A stretch of 64,000 nt of DNA, taken from positions 2,011,664 to 2,075,663 of the forward strand of contig NC_030857.1 in assembly GCF_000208745.1 (NCBI RefSeq), given 5' to 3'. This stretch comes from Theobroma cacao (taxonomy: Eukaryota > Streptophyta > Magnoliopsida > Malvales > Malvaceae). The notes under the pieces are model-generated. The model did not search any database and was not told where the DNA came from. It was given only the letters and a program-made list of their open reading frames with translations. The translations under genes were made by a program, and so were the position numbers. Positions 1-13,360 of this stretch are shown one piece after another. Numbering within the stretch: the first letter of the stretch is position 1; every line of letters starts with the position of its first letter.

Positions 1-2411
1 ACATTAACATGCATTAAAAGAGAAAAAAAAAATGGATAGCTTAATTTCGGCACCTCTCGACATAGATTAAATGCTAAAGACAAAATTCCTGCAACTATGG
101 TTCTAATGTTTTCTTTGATTGAAGTTTCAGACTTAAAATGCATCATGATGCAGTTTCTTCCTGTTGTCTTAAGAGATCAGAGCACAAAAACAAAAAACTA
201 TCCCGAGGCTTCAGACCATCTACAATTCATTCTTGATATCAGAAGGCTTTGTATCTACATCATTGCTGGTTGGTTCAGCTTCACCTTTTGGACTACCTGC
301 TCCTTTTGTCTCTGTCTTGGTCTCCGTTTCTTCTACATTCCCAATTTTCAAGCCCTCCTTGGATACATTTTGGAACTGTTTGCCATCATAATCCACCAGG
401 TACTGCATCAGGTACTCATCGACAGGATCTGTGAAGAAAATAACCTACAAGCAGAAAGGCATTTAACACATATGAAAACAAGACAAACACATATTAGAGA
501 AATAAAGTAAATAGAAGAAAAGATGTGAAAAGGATGGTTTTGAATCAAGTAAATATATATATCTGAAGTTAACAACAAATGTTTTGCAGTACCTCATAAT
601 TTTTCTTCTTAAGCTACTCCAAGAGTGGAGATTTTTCCAACTGTTCCTTGCTGGTGCCTATAATGTAGAAAATATCCTTCTGTTCTGCTTTCATTCTAGA
701 GATGTACTAACCTAGCGAAGTCAATTTACCATCTGACTTGGTGCTGCATGTAATTCATATACCATTCGTCATTGCCAGCAGATTGCCCCAATAAATTAGT
801 CAAAGAACCATAAATCAAGTCATATACCATTAGTCAAAGAAATTAAAGATTGCCTCAACAACTAAATGCGAATGGGAAAAAACATAAATCAAGTCAAATA
901 CCTCTCAAATCGAAGGAGTTTTGCCAAGCGTTTTCTGTTGGTTGCATCCTCAATGATACCAAGTTTAATGGATTTTCCAAACTCATTCCAGAACTTAGCA
1001 TATTGACCCTTTTTCTTGTCATCGTCTGCACCAGATTTTTCAACTTCTGCATCACCATCAATATTCAGCGTCAATACTATCCCAGAAAACACTTGGACTG
1101 TAAGAGTTTCATTTTGGAAAGGTCATTAGGTCATAGTCTGGAGAATTATTTGTAAATCAAATTCCAAGTCAGTATAAAAAAGCAGTTATAACGTGCCTTT
1201 CTCATGTTTGCCACTGGACTCATCAGAATCCTCCTTATCAATTTTACAAATCATATCAAGGGCTTTCCTAATGAGTTTCTTCTTGATCGTTTTCAAATTG
1301 CTGCGGGCTTGTAGCATCTCTCGTGATACATGGAGTGGTAGAGTATCAGAATCAACAAGACCCTGCTCGATGGAGTATTCATTGAAAAACCTATTAGATA
1401 ACCAGAAAAAATGTCTCAAAAACCTCATTGGTGCAGATTCAAGTCAACTAAAAGAACTTAGAATATCTTCAATTACCTTCAAAAAGCTAAGATACTTTGG
1501 TAAAAGCTCATCAAATTCATCAGAGATAAAAACTCGTCTAACATACAACTTCAAGTTGGCTTTGTTGGAGTTATAATAAATCTCATGCAGTTCATGAGGA
1601 GCCTAAGGAGGCACAAACAAAACAGCCTTGAACTCAACATCACCTTTGGCACTGAAGTGGCTCCAGGCCAAGGGTTTCTCATTACCAAACTCTTGCAGAG
1701 AAACACAAATATACAAACAATAAATAAGGAGAAATTATACTTTGTGAAGGTTGGAAACTTCTCCATAATGTTCTTCAGGTTAGGAAATTTATGGCAAATT
1801 ACCGTTGCTAGAGAGTGATAGAATTTTGTGTATTCTTCCTCTTTAACATCCTTTGGACTGCGCAACCATATAGCTTTAACATCATTCAGAAGCTCCCATT
1901 CATAAGAAGTTTCCTTCACCTTCTTTGTCTTTGGTTTCTTCTCAGTGTCTTCATGCTCACTTTTCTCAGCATTTTCATCTTCCCCTTCCTCAGAAGTGCT
2001 ATCAGCTGTTTGTAGCAATAAAAAGAATAAAAACAAAAAGATGATCAGACCATGGTTACTCTTATAGCATTAAGGGGAAATGGTATCAGCAAGTCTAAAT
2101 AAAGATTAATAGGCTAGAAAACCATATCAGCAAGTCTTAAATTAACAATAACAGGCTGGCTTTCAGTGACATATACTGGTTTCCTCCTCATCACTCCACT
2201 CATCTTCATTGATAGGTACCTCAACACCAACCTCTTTGCTTGCCCAGATATAGATGGGGAAGTTGATGAATTCACAATATTTCTTCACCAATTCCTGCAG
2301 ATAAAACCACAGCATGTTTTATTATTTATATAATACATCAAACTACAAGTGTATGAAGATAAAAATACAAAGGATGGCAATATGAAAGATAAAATAATTC
2401 ACAAATAAACC

Positions 2412-2889
2412 TGTTGAGTTTTAAGTTGACTAGAATTCTAGACCTTATTTGATTAGGATTCTTGTTTGTATACAATATTGAATAGTTGTATGGTTTTAAG
2501 CTTCTTATTCCACATTGAATTTTAATCACATTCTACTTTGGACTTTTATACTATAAAAGTGGATCTCTAGGTTTTAGAATTACAAGTAGTGCTTTAAGAG
2601 CTCTAGAGAGGGAACACTTTGTAACTCTGTCTTTTGCTTTAGGTGGAGCTAGAGTGGTTTGGGTGAGTGTTTTTGGGTGGTTATTGAGAAAGAATGTGTA
2701 AGGGATCTTAGATTGTTTTGGAGAACCATAAAAGTCAATTTATTTAACTTTAATTTTTTAGTAATAGAAAGAACAGTTTCACTTCGTGGACGTAGGTAAG
2801 AGACCAAACCACATAAATTTTTGTATTTTTCTGTTTGCTTAATTTCTCTGGGTTTTATCTTTATTGTTTCTTGTGCAATTTCCACAATA
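2412..2889 (+). repeat. Left LTR of the copia element
   Basis: This is a direct repeat of 4527-4993. It begins TGTTGAG right after the TSD AAACC and ends just before the Met-tRNA primer-binding site. By eye the two LTRs differ at roughly one base in ten over their first 240 bases, mostly G/A and C/T transitions, so the insertion is not recent. Confidence 0.9.
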
Positions 2890-2936
2890 AATTGGTATCA
2901 AAGCTTCGGGTTCGGTAAATTCAAGATTCGACAAGG

Positions 2937-3866
2937 ATGTCAAAAGTCACTAGTTCTATGAATTTTTCAATTGAGAAGTTTGATGGGAAGACTAGATTTA
3001 CGCAGTGATAGAGAAGGATGAAAGATCTCCTTGTGCAGCAAGATTTAATGCACCTTTTGCTAGGAAAGGAGGAAGGACAACCAGATGACATGAAAGATGT
3101 TGAATGGGCAGAGTTAGAGCAAAGATGTGTGAGCACTTTTCAGCTTTGCATTGGAGATAACATGTTCAACCATGTTATTGATGAGGATTCTGCTCCAAGA
3201 TTGTGGGCAAAGTTAAAGAAGATTTACTTGACGAAAAGTCTTTCCAACAAGTTGCAGCTTAGGCAAAAGTTGTATCGCTTAAAGATAGAGGAGAATGAAG
3301 ACCTCATGAAGCATATGAATGAATTCGATGGGATCATTGATCAGTTGAAGAAGGTTGATGTGAAGGTAGAGGAAGAGGAAAAGGCACTGTTGTTCTTAGC
3401 TTCGCTTCCAGACTCCTATGAGGTATTTGTGGAATCTGTGATATGTGAGATGGATATAATAACGTTAGAACAAGCACAAACAACATTAATGTCTCATGAA
3501 GCCCGAAAGAAAAGTAAGGAAGGGGATAGAGATCCAAGTGGCTTGGCATTGGTAACTAAGGTTTGTAAGAGGAAGTCAACCGGTATGGGATTTAAGGGTG
3601 GCAAGTCTAGATCCAACAATATTCAGTGCTTTCAATGCAAAGGGTATGGACATATTAAAAGGGATTATCTTATAAAAGAGAATGAAAACAATAAGAATAA
3701 AGGTGAGTGTGCTTTCGTTGCTGAAGGTGATGCTTGTGCTGTCCTTACAATCTCAGAAAATATGGATGCAAATTCTGATTGGTATTTAGATTCTGCTTTT
3801 GTTCTCACATATGTTATCAAAAAGATTGTTTTGATTTACTTCAAGAAGAAGTGGCTAGGAATTTGA
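2937..3866 (+). pseudogene. Copia gag remnant
   Basis: The gag reading frame starts at the ATG at 2937, but two adjacent stop codons (3006-3011) interrupt it at a position where a Trp codon is normal for this family. After them the frame is open for over 250 codons. It carries the usual copia gag features: an LxxIYLTKSLSNKLQLRQKLY segment of the UBN2 family type, and a zinc knuckle near 3631-3675. The last metal ligand of the knuckle is Tyr instead of Cys (CFQCKGYGHIKRDY). It then runs into the start of protease (WYLDSA) before ending. With two stops and a broken knuckle it is probably non-functional. Confidence 0.85.
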
Positions 3867-4291
3867 CTTTGGATAATAAGTCAGTAGTAAAAGTCATGGG
3901 TCTTGGAGTGGTGAAAATCAAAATGTTTGATGGGGTTATGCGTTCTTTGGGTGGTGTGGACTGTGTCCCAAAGATACGTAAGAATCTAATATCATTGAGC
4001 CTATTAGACTCCAAAGGGTATGAATATTTTGCTTGTGATTGAGTGGTAAAAGTCACACAAGGCGACATGGTCCTGATGAGGGAAAATTTGCATAATGGCT
4101 TGTATCGTCTAGAATGTGAGGTCTCGAAAGGATGGGAACAGTGCACAGGGAATGGTAGCTTCCAAAGTGAGATTTCATTTGCTGAGGAGGTGATGAAAGA
4201 TTCCCATGGTGTGGATGATGGTGAAAGGATGAAAAATCTTGCCAGTAGTGAATTGGAAGGGTCGTCGAGGTCCCTTTTCGAAGTCAATTAG
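3772..4291 (+). pseudogene. Copia protease/pre-integrase fragment
   Basis: The frame opens with DSDWYLDSA, the copia aspartic-protease motif (normally DSGA), which is lost in a deletion or frameshift around 3800. The remaining part in another frame (to 4042) resembles the protease C-terminal half, with a run like IRKNLISLSLLDSKGYEY. After a stop at 4040-4042, a segment similar to the stretch before the integrase zinc finger (MRENLHNGLYRLE) continues to 4291. Nothing resembling integrase core, reverse transcriptase or RNase H follows before the right LTR. Confidence 0.7.
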
Positions 4292-4526
4292 TGCCATTGA
4301 CTTGACAGCTACACAGATGCATTGGCCATTTTATGGAATCGAGTGTTGGACCATGCTTGATTCAGTATGTGTAGTCGTGGTAGTTATAAAGGCCAATGAT
4401 TTGGAAAGTTTTATGCTTAGAGAGTTGTTCAAGGTCCTAGAAAATAGGTGAAGTTAGGAAGTTACAATTAAGTGCTACTGGTGGAAGAGGTTTAAGGAGT
4501 TTGAATTCAAGTCAAAGGTGGAGATT

Positions 4527-4993
4527 TGTTGAGTTTTAGGTTGACTAGAATTCTAAATTTTATTTGATTAGGATTCTTGTTTGTGTACAACATTAAGTAG
4601 TTATATAATTTTAAACTTCTTATTCCACATTGAGTCCTAATTACATTCTACTTTGAACTTTTATACTATAAAAGTGAATTTCTAGGCTTTAGAATTACAA
4701 GAAGTGCTTTAAAAGCTCTAAAGAGAGAACACCTTGTATGCTCTAGGTGGAGCTATAGTGGTTTGAGTGAGTGTTCTTAAGAGGTTATTGAGAAAGAGTG
4801 TGTAAGGGATCTTTGGTTGGTTTGGGGAACCATAGAGGTCAATTTATTGTACTTTAATTTCTCAGTAATAGAAAGAACAGTTTCACTCCGTGGACGTAGG
4901 CAAAAGGCCGAAAGATATAAATTCTTGTGTTTTTTTGTTTGCTTAATTTCTCTAGGTTTTATCTTTATTGTTTCTTGGCCAATTTCCACAACA
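4527..4993 (+). repeat. Right LTR of the copia element
   Basis: This is the direct repeat partner of 2412-2889. It begins directly after the polypurine tract and ends CAACA, followed by the TSD AAACC. Compared with the left LTR it more often has A where the other has G, as expected from deamination of methylated cytosines. Confidence 0.9.
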
Positions 4994-6285
4994 AAACCCA
5001 GCAGACCTCTTAAGTTATACCAACCTTCAATTTGCCCTCTTCCAAGTACTCTTGAGCTTCATCCCTGAGATGCAATCTAATCTCAATACCACGTCCCAGT
5101 GGTTCATTCCAAGTATCATCATAAATTGCAAATGCCCAATCAGCTTTTGATTCCCGTGCATACTTGAAAATCAAAACATATTCATTAAATAATTATTTAA
5201 TGATCAATCAAACACCTCTATAACAACTGCATTAAACTCAGAAAACTCACTATTTGTCATCATTATGTTTACTAATGACTTCAACACAGTCTGCCACCAG
5301 ATATACAGAGTAGAACCCAATTCCAAACTGACCAATCAGGTTAAGGTCTCCACTGCTCTGCATTTTCTCAACAAATGTTACACACAAAGGAAAAAAATCA
5401 ATTATTACGTCATTAATACTTGAATCAAATTTTATTCTGCTTTAACAATACCAATTGCAGCAAATAAACCTAGGATTTACTTACCAAAAGGTCCAAACTT
5501 CGCAATTGTTCCTAAGTTCTTGATTAAATCTTCTTTGGTCATTCCTATACCTCTGTCACGAAGTGAAAGAATTTTCTTCTCTTTGTCCTACTTAATTTGC
5601 AATGCCATTGCATTTTAAGGCTAAGAAAAGTTATAATACTACTTTACATGCATCAATATTCACATAGAAATTCTCCATTTACATGCTCATTTTATAGCAT
5701 TATAAAAATTCTACATTCACATGCTCATTTTATAGCATTACAGAAATTGTCCTTGAAATTATTGGTTAACACGAGTTTAGTTTTCTATACTTATATTATA
5801 TAAAACAATGTTCTAATGTGCAGCATTAACCTAGATCTCCAGCTTGGCAGTGTCACCTTCACCCAAAACTTCTTTGTCTGTAAGTGAAAAGAACCTAATC
5901 TTGTCCAACGCCTAAACTAAAAAAAATCCATTTCAAAAATAAACTTAAAACAATTAACAAAAGAAAGATAGAGAACATACATTAGAAGCATTGGAGATTA
6001 ACTTTTTGAGGAAAATATCCTTGTTGCTGTAAAGAGAATTGATAATAATATCCATAAACAAAGACATCCCAGCTTGGATCTCAAACTTCTCAGCTTTACT
6101 GTGAAGTAATTTCGAAGAACTCGATTTCGATTCTCTGAAAATAAAAGAAACCAAAAACATTTAGGGATTCAGAGTATGAATGGAAATTCCTTGCCACGTA
6201 ACAGTGTCTTTTAAGAGAAGGGGTTCCATTCTTCAAAATATAACAAATAAAGCTAAAAAAAGAAGAACATTATTCTAAAACAAAA

Positions 6286-7238
6286 CTATACCAACCTTTT
6301 GACTATTAGTAAACCCTTAATCTTTTCCTCAACCTTTAGAGCATTTATAGCTCCTTTTTCACCGGGAGTAGAAATGACATCTGCACCTTTAAAGGGAGTA
6401 GCATCGCCAACTTGGACAATACTATGGTGAGCTACCGAAGCAACCGCATCCTCGGCACCAGCTTGAACAACTACGTCACGAGCATGAGGCACAACCACAT
6501 TGGTGGGGGCACCATCTTGGACAACACCTGCATTCGGGTTACGACCACCCTGGATTACCATGTCGACAGTCACGACACCACCTTGGTCATCAACTGCAAG
6601 TGGGTCACGAACATTCAAGATTGCCCCGTCGTCAGTCGCATTGTAGATGTGGTCACCAACTACAAGTGGGTCACGAACATTCAAGACTGCCCCGTCATCA
6701 GCTGCATTGTCGGTGGTGTCACCAATTGCAAGTGGGTCATGAACATTCGGGGCTACCCCATCGACAGTCTTATGCTCACCAACATCGAGAATAGCGTCAT
6801 CCGGGTTATGAACAGCTTCTTCCCTTCGGATAAAATCGTGAGCATCAGCAAGCCCATTTCCAAATAGATTAACAAATATTTGGTCAATTTCATCATCATA
6901 ATGATAATCCAAGAGGATGTGAACAGAAGTCAAGGCAACAGAAATACACAGATTAGCAGTTAACGCTCTCACATCTTCTACATGTAAAAATATCTCATAC
7001 ATATTTAGCCAAGCAACCTCTTTGAATAAATAATAGAACCCGGATAGAAAGGTATTTTCAATATAACTAGTAGTAATGCCAACCATGAAAATACAGTAAC
7101 AATAACTTTGGTAAAAAATAAATCTTTCTTGTTTTTGGTTGACAACAAGAATATTTGAGTGAATATCAAAATGGGGGTAATAAGAAGAATATAATGATTG
7201 AAAAACTTCAAAATGCGACGAATGATGTTTGCATCCAT
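6286..7238 (-). pseudogene. Short membrane-protein ORF fused in frame to HSP90 exon 2 remnant
   Basis: I do not recognise this family. Reading from the ATG at 7238, the first 60 or so codons encode two hydrophobic segments. The frame then has to shift, within about 7040-7086, into a 266-codon frame that ends at 6286. That second frame has a further hydrophobic segment, an acidic stretch, and a tail with three 22-residue repeats of the type DGAVLNVRDPLVVGDHIYNA. It then runs in the HSP90 frame into exon 2 of the HSP90 pseudogene (ending KVEEKIKGLLIVKR) and stops in the following intron. The frameshift suggests a broken gene; an intron is possible but no convincing splice pair is seen. Related partial copies lie just upstream at 7334-7545 and 8074-8332. 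Confidence 0.5.
6586..6770. repeat. 66-bp tandem repeat, about 2.8 copies
   Basis: Units start at 6586, 6652 and 6718, each beginning GTCA(T/C)CAA. The 66-bp period keeps the reading frame and encodes a 22-residue repeat on the minus strand with the core NVRDPL. It lies inside the chimeric ORF. Confidence 0.85.
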
Positions 7239-7545
7239 TAGGGTTTAAGAAATTTGTTTTGAACGTAAATTTTTTGAATTAAAAGCTAAAATGCCATAAC
7301 AAATCTAGCATAAAAAACTGGTGGTTTGGCAGAAAATAAATCTTTCTTGTTTTTGATTGACAACAAGAATATTTGAGTAAATATCATAATGGAGGTAATA
7401 AGAAGAATAGAATGATTGAAAAACTTCAAATGCGACGAATGATGTTTGCATCCATTAGGGCTTAAGAAATTTTTTTTGAAGATTAATTTCTTGATATCAA
7501 AAGCTAAAATGCCATAACAAGTCTAACATCCGAAACTGGTGGAAG
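7117..7545. repeat. Tandem duplication of about 217 bp
   Basis: The segment 7117-7333 is repeated at 7334-7545 with few changes. The unit covers the first codons and upstream DNA of the short membrane-protein ORF (minus strand, ATG at 7238 and again at 7455). The second copy has lost one T in the early codons and is out of frame. Confidence 0.85.
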
Positions 7546-7940
7546 ACTCTTTTTGGCATAAGAAGCTAGATTTCAGAAGGGTTTTACCCTAAAACACTAG
7601 AGAGAAACTAGTGGCTGCAGCAACTGAAGGAGACTGTATGCGCGAAGCCCGTCTAAACATAAAAAAATATGATGGCACAATACTGAGTTGTGAGTTGCAA
7701 TACGTGGGTCAAGCCTAAACCCTAAACCCCTAAACCCTCATAAAATTAAGTGTTTTGCTATTGGAATCAATATTTTTGGAGTTTCGACAGGTAGTCAAGC
7801 TAAAAAGATCTCCAAAAAATAACGGGATAATACAAGTCAATGCTTATCTAATTTCATAATTGAACATTAACAGTAGAAAAAATATTAGACCTACACTTGC
7901 TGAGGAAGATAGAGATTGAGAAACTAAAAATTATATTAAA

Positions 7941-8080
7941 ATCATGCGAAGTCACAATATATAAAGATTAAACTGAAATCGTGCGAAGTCACAGCATATA
8001 TAAAGATTAAACTGAAATCGTGCGAAGTCACAACATATTTAAAAATTAAACTGAAATCGTGCGAAATCACAACTTATGCC
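7941..8080. repeat. 39-bp tandem repeat, about 3.6 copies
   Basis: Units starting ATC(A/G)TGCGAAGTCACA begin near 7941, 7978, 8017 and 8056. They are followed by AT-rich spacers of the form ATATAAAGATTAAACTGAA. The last copy is truncated. Confidence 0.85.
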
Positions 8081-8332
8081 TTTTCAACGACACCTTCTAT
8101 CTCTTCTCCAACAATAATAGAGTCACCACCATGGGCGACATTATAATGATAAGTTAACAAAATATGAGTTAAAGTCAAGATAATAGAAATAGATAGATTA
8201 ATGACTAAGACTCTTATATTTCTTGTTGTTGGTTGACAACAAGAATATTTTAGTCAAAATGAGAATGCAAGTAATAAGAAGAACACAATGATTCAAAAAC
8301 CTAAATATGCGACGAATGATTCTAAAATCCAT
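8074..8332 (-). pseudogene. Degenerate copy of the short membrane-protein ORF
   Basis: From the ATG at 8332 the first 30 or so codons match the start of the ORF at 7238 (RRI...NH...[14 protein letters not shown]). The middle is deleted relative to that copy. A frame change is then needed to continue into a segment like VINLSISIILTLTHILLTYHYN, which matches the other copy's VRALTANLCISVALTSVHILLDYHYD. It ends at a stop at 8074. The product is unrecognised. Confidence 0.6.
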
Positions 8333-8605
8333 AGAGAAGTTTAGTGTTTTTGATAAGTATGAAAAAGAAATGAATAGAAAATTTTAAAACTAAAGAGAAA
8401 AACTTACTTAGGAGAGGTTTAACGCTTTTGGGAAGTATGAAAGACAAAATGAATAGAAAATTTTAAAACAGAAGAGTGAAACTTTTTTTTTTCGTTTCAA
8501 ATGCAATGGTTGAGAAAGTTAGAATCGTTAGGGCTTAAGAGAGGTTTAATGTTTTTGGGAAGTATGAAAGAACAAATGCATAGAAAATTTTAAAACATAA
8601 ACTTT
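8333..8605. repeat. Dispersed triplication of a ~70-bp unit
   Basis: Three copies (about 8333-8402, 8407-8480 and 8532-8600) share the cores GGGAAGTATGAAAGA and GAATAGAAAATTTTAAAAC. They lie directly upstream of the ORF copy at 8332, on its 5' side, and may be residues of duplicated 5' flanks of this family. Confidence 0.7.
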
Positions 8606-8649
8606 TTTTTTGTTTCAAAAATCCCAGGTCATTTTTGTTGTTGTTTGTT

Positions 8650-9165
8650 TTATAATAATTGAGGGAGGGGATTCAACAAAGAGTCTATTCTGAGCCCTTT
8701 TCATGTATAGGGTATTCTCTTGATTAACGCCTTTTTCGCTATCCTCTCTACAACTTTCAAACTTATTTTAGTTTTAACGCCCCTAACAACCCTAGTATTC
8801 CCTCCCGTATGGAGCAACCATCATTCACTCGACTTGCTGCTACCAGGGTTTTGGGCCTCTGGGGATAGTCACCGTAACCTATCCGAGCGACCATTGCAGT
8901 ACGGGTAGCCAACCCACTTACAGGATCAATGCCCACCGTCTCGTACTGATGCTTTAGTAGTCCTTTCTTTTTTGATTGGACTACGTTGTATATTGAAATG
9001 GAACTTTCCTTTTTATCCTTAGAAACCCACCCACTCAGAATCCCGGGTCTCAATCTGTGAGACCATGTTAGTTTAACCTCTCAATCATTAAGCGTACATT
9101 GATTATATTGCGTTGTATATTGAAATGTGAGTTAAGCACCAGAGCCGATTGCACGTGGTCAGGTT
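8650..9165. other. Block of balanced base composition, origin unknown
   Basis: This block stands out from the AT-rich DNA on both sides. On the minus strand 9053-8763 is open for 96 codons, with a well-formed stretch containing GLLKHQYETVGIDPVSGLAT. On the plus strand 8720-8908 is also open. The text GTTGTATATTGAAATG occurs twice (near 8985 and 9112). I do not recognise either product. An insertion of organellar (mitochondrial) DNA is one possibility, but that is inference from composition only. Confidence 0.35.
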
Positions 9166-10146
9166 AAAGAAATTTTTTTTATTTAAAGAGATAAAACTTT
9201 TAAAAATGAAAAAATTAATTTATATAGTAGTAATTTTTAAAATTAATAAAGGGTAAAACTATTTTAAAAATATTATCACGTTATTAAATTAGCGAAAACA
9301 TTGACAATTGACTAATAGCAAGACTTATGTGTCACAAAAATATTTTTTTTTGCAGATTTTTTATTTTGAAAAACTAATAAATCCACATGTAATTATAATT
9401 TTAAATTGAAAGTATCAGTGTAATTTACCCTATCTTTTTCCAAAACATAATTCATCACTTCACCTTGGCTTAAAGTGACATTGAGAGGTTGAAAACTAAA
9501 AAAAGAGTACCAAGGAAGATTACTTATTTACTGCCATGTTTTCGTACTCCTACCACTTTTATTTATTATATAAAATGAAAATATTAATGATTGCTTAATT
9601 ACGAGTTAAAGTGATATTTTGTAAAAAAAAAATCTATAATTAAAGTATTATTTCTTCTTAAATTAGATAAAATAATATATTAAATGAAATTTTTAAATTT
9701 TTAAACGATATTTCAAAACAATATGTTATTTTAAAATATTTTTAAGTAATGTACAAAAAATAGATTAAAAATAATATTTGTAACTAAAACTTCTAAAACT
9801 TAGGTTACATTTGCTTATTATTTTTACTACTTATTTTTTACCTTTTAAAAAGATATAAGAAAACAAAATTTATGGCAATTAATTAAATACTTATTAAATA
9901 ACTAAAAATTTAATACCAATTGAAATGCTTTTCCAACCAGATACTCTTACTGCCGCTGAATTTGTCCACCTCACTCATCCACCCAAAACGTAATCCTCTC
10001 CCAGGTTTTGTCTCTTCATCCCTCTTTTTCACCTCTTTTTGTCGTGTTCTTTCTCTTGTTGGTTCTACTTGACTTCAATTCGTCCTCCACTTCAAGGCCT
10101 CAATTCTGCTTAGAGGCCTCTGTGATTCTTTTGTGTGAGAGAAACA
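9166..10146. other. AT-rich intergenic DNA and 5' flank of the reductase gene
   Basis: No coding region is seen. The first 800 bases are very AT-rich with homopolymer runs. The last 150 bases are pyrimidine-rich, as expected for the leader of the reductase gene that starts at 10147. I could not choose a TATA box with confidence. Confidence 0.6.
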
Positions 10147-12787
<2,641 letters not shown>

Positions 12788-13360
12788 CGTATTTGATATA
12801 GAAGTTGAATTTTTTAGCTCAACTCATGTATTCTTTCCTCAAGACAGGTTGTATAGTGCAAATTTGAAGGAGATAACTCCTTTCCACTGTATCTTGTAAT
12901 ATTGCATTTTCTAATCATCTGTGTTACTTTAGTCGACACTTTCTGGTCATCATCTGAAGTGACGAGAAGCTCATTCTTCTCACATTCAATCAAATTACCT
13001 GATGGAAAGGCAATGTTAAGGTTCATTCTTTAGTTTAGCAATTGTTGTTGTTAGATTCAGGCTAATTCCTCTTGCAATCAGTTTCATGCTCAAGCCCAGC
13101 TTCTAACACCAACCACCAAATAAAATACGATCGGCTGCTACGCCATGATCAAGTTTGGGCCAAGAGCAAATAAACCCAGATTTTTTTCCTTTTATTATTT
13201 TTTAAATCTGTTAAATATGATAATAGTAGCTACACGTGTCAAAAATGCAAAGATTTACCATCAGGCGGCTTTTGTTTTGAAAGGCTTGGAGCGTCCAAAA
13301 CGCTGGCTACTGCTTGCCGGAGCTGGTGAGTCTCAAAGCAGAACGTTGGTCGAACAGAGC
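12788..13360. other. Intergenic: reductase 3' UTR and upstream region of the DUF615 gene
   Basis: No coding sequence of its own is seen. A TGGGCC site II-like motif lies at 13156-13161, about 200 bases before the next start codon. Such motifs are common in plant promoters of ribosome and organelle biogenesis genes. Confidence 0.5.

Larger units (their letters stand above)
2412..4993 (+). mobile_element. Ty1/copia-type LTR retrotransposon, internally deleted
   Basis: Two direct repeats of 478 and 467 bases, each starting TGTTG and ending CAACA (ATA in the left copy), bound an internal region of only about 1.6 kb. The target-site duplication AAACC is seen at 2407-2411 and 4994-4998. The empty site is visible in the intact paralogue near 41140. 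A primer-binding site complementary to initiator Met-tRNA, with one mismatch, lies at 2893-2904, and a purine-rich tract (AAAGGTGGAGA) precedes the right LTR. A gag gene and a piece of protease remain; integrase, reverse transcriptase and RNase H are absent. The element is therefore non-autonomous. It lies antisense within intron 7 of the HSP90 pseudogene. Confidence 0.95.
1..6360 (-). pseudogene. Decayed duplicate of the ER HSP90 (endoplasmin/GRP94) gene
   Basis: This stretch aligns exon by exon and intron by intron with the intact HSP90B gene at 38204-42647. Homology begins in the 3' UTR at or before base 1 and stops near 6360 inside exon 2, so exon 1 (signal peptide) and the promoter are missing. 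Visible lesions: the 3' part of exon 14, the last intron and the 5' half of exon 15 are deleted, joining the two exon remnants near 343-350. There are in-frame stop codons at 1603-1605 (Lys to stop, exon 10), 5588-5590 (Leu to stop, exon 5) and 5831-5833 (Gln to stop, end of exon 4). The acceptor AGs of exons 5 and 6 are lost, and a retrotransposon sits in intron 7. The terminal KDEL has become KNEL, with the ancestral stop at 220-222. It cannot make an HSP90. Intronic divergence from the intact copy is a few percent by hand count. Confidence 0.93.

Noticed and set aside
1193..1576. 127-codon plus-strand frame
   Set aside because: It is antisense to exon 11 and its neighbours in the HSP90 pseudogene.
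7941..8080. Regularly spaced repeats considered as a CRISPR-like array
   Set aside because: Units are contiguous with the spacer parts also repeated, and the genome is a plant; it is an ordinary tandem repeat.
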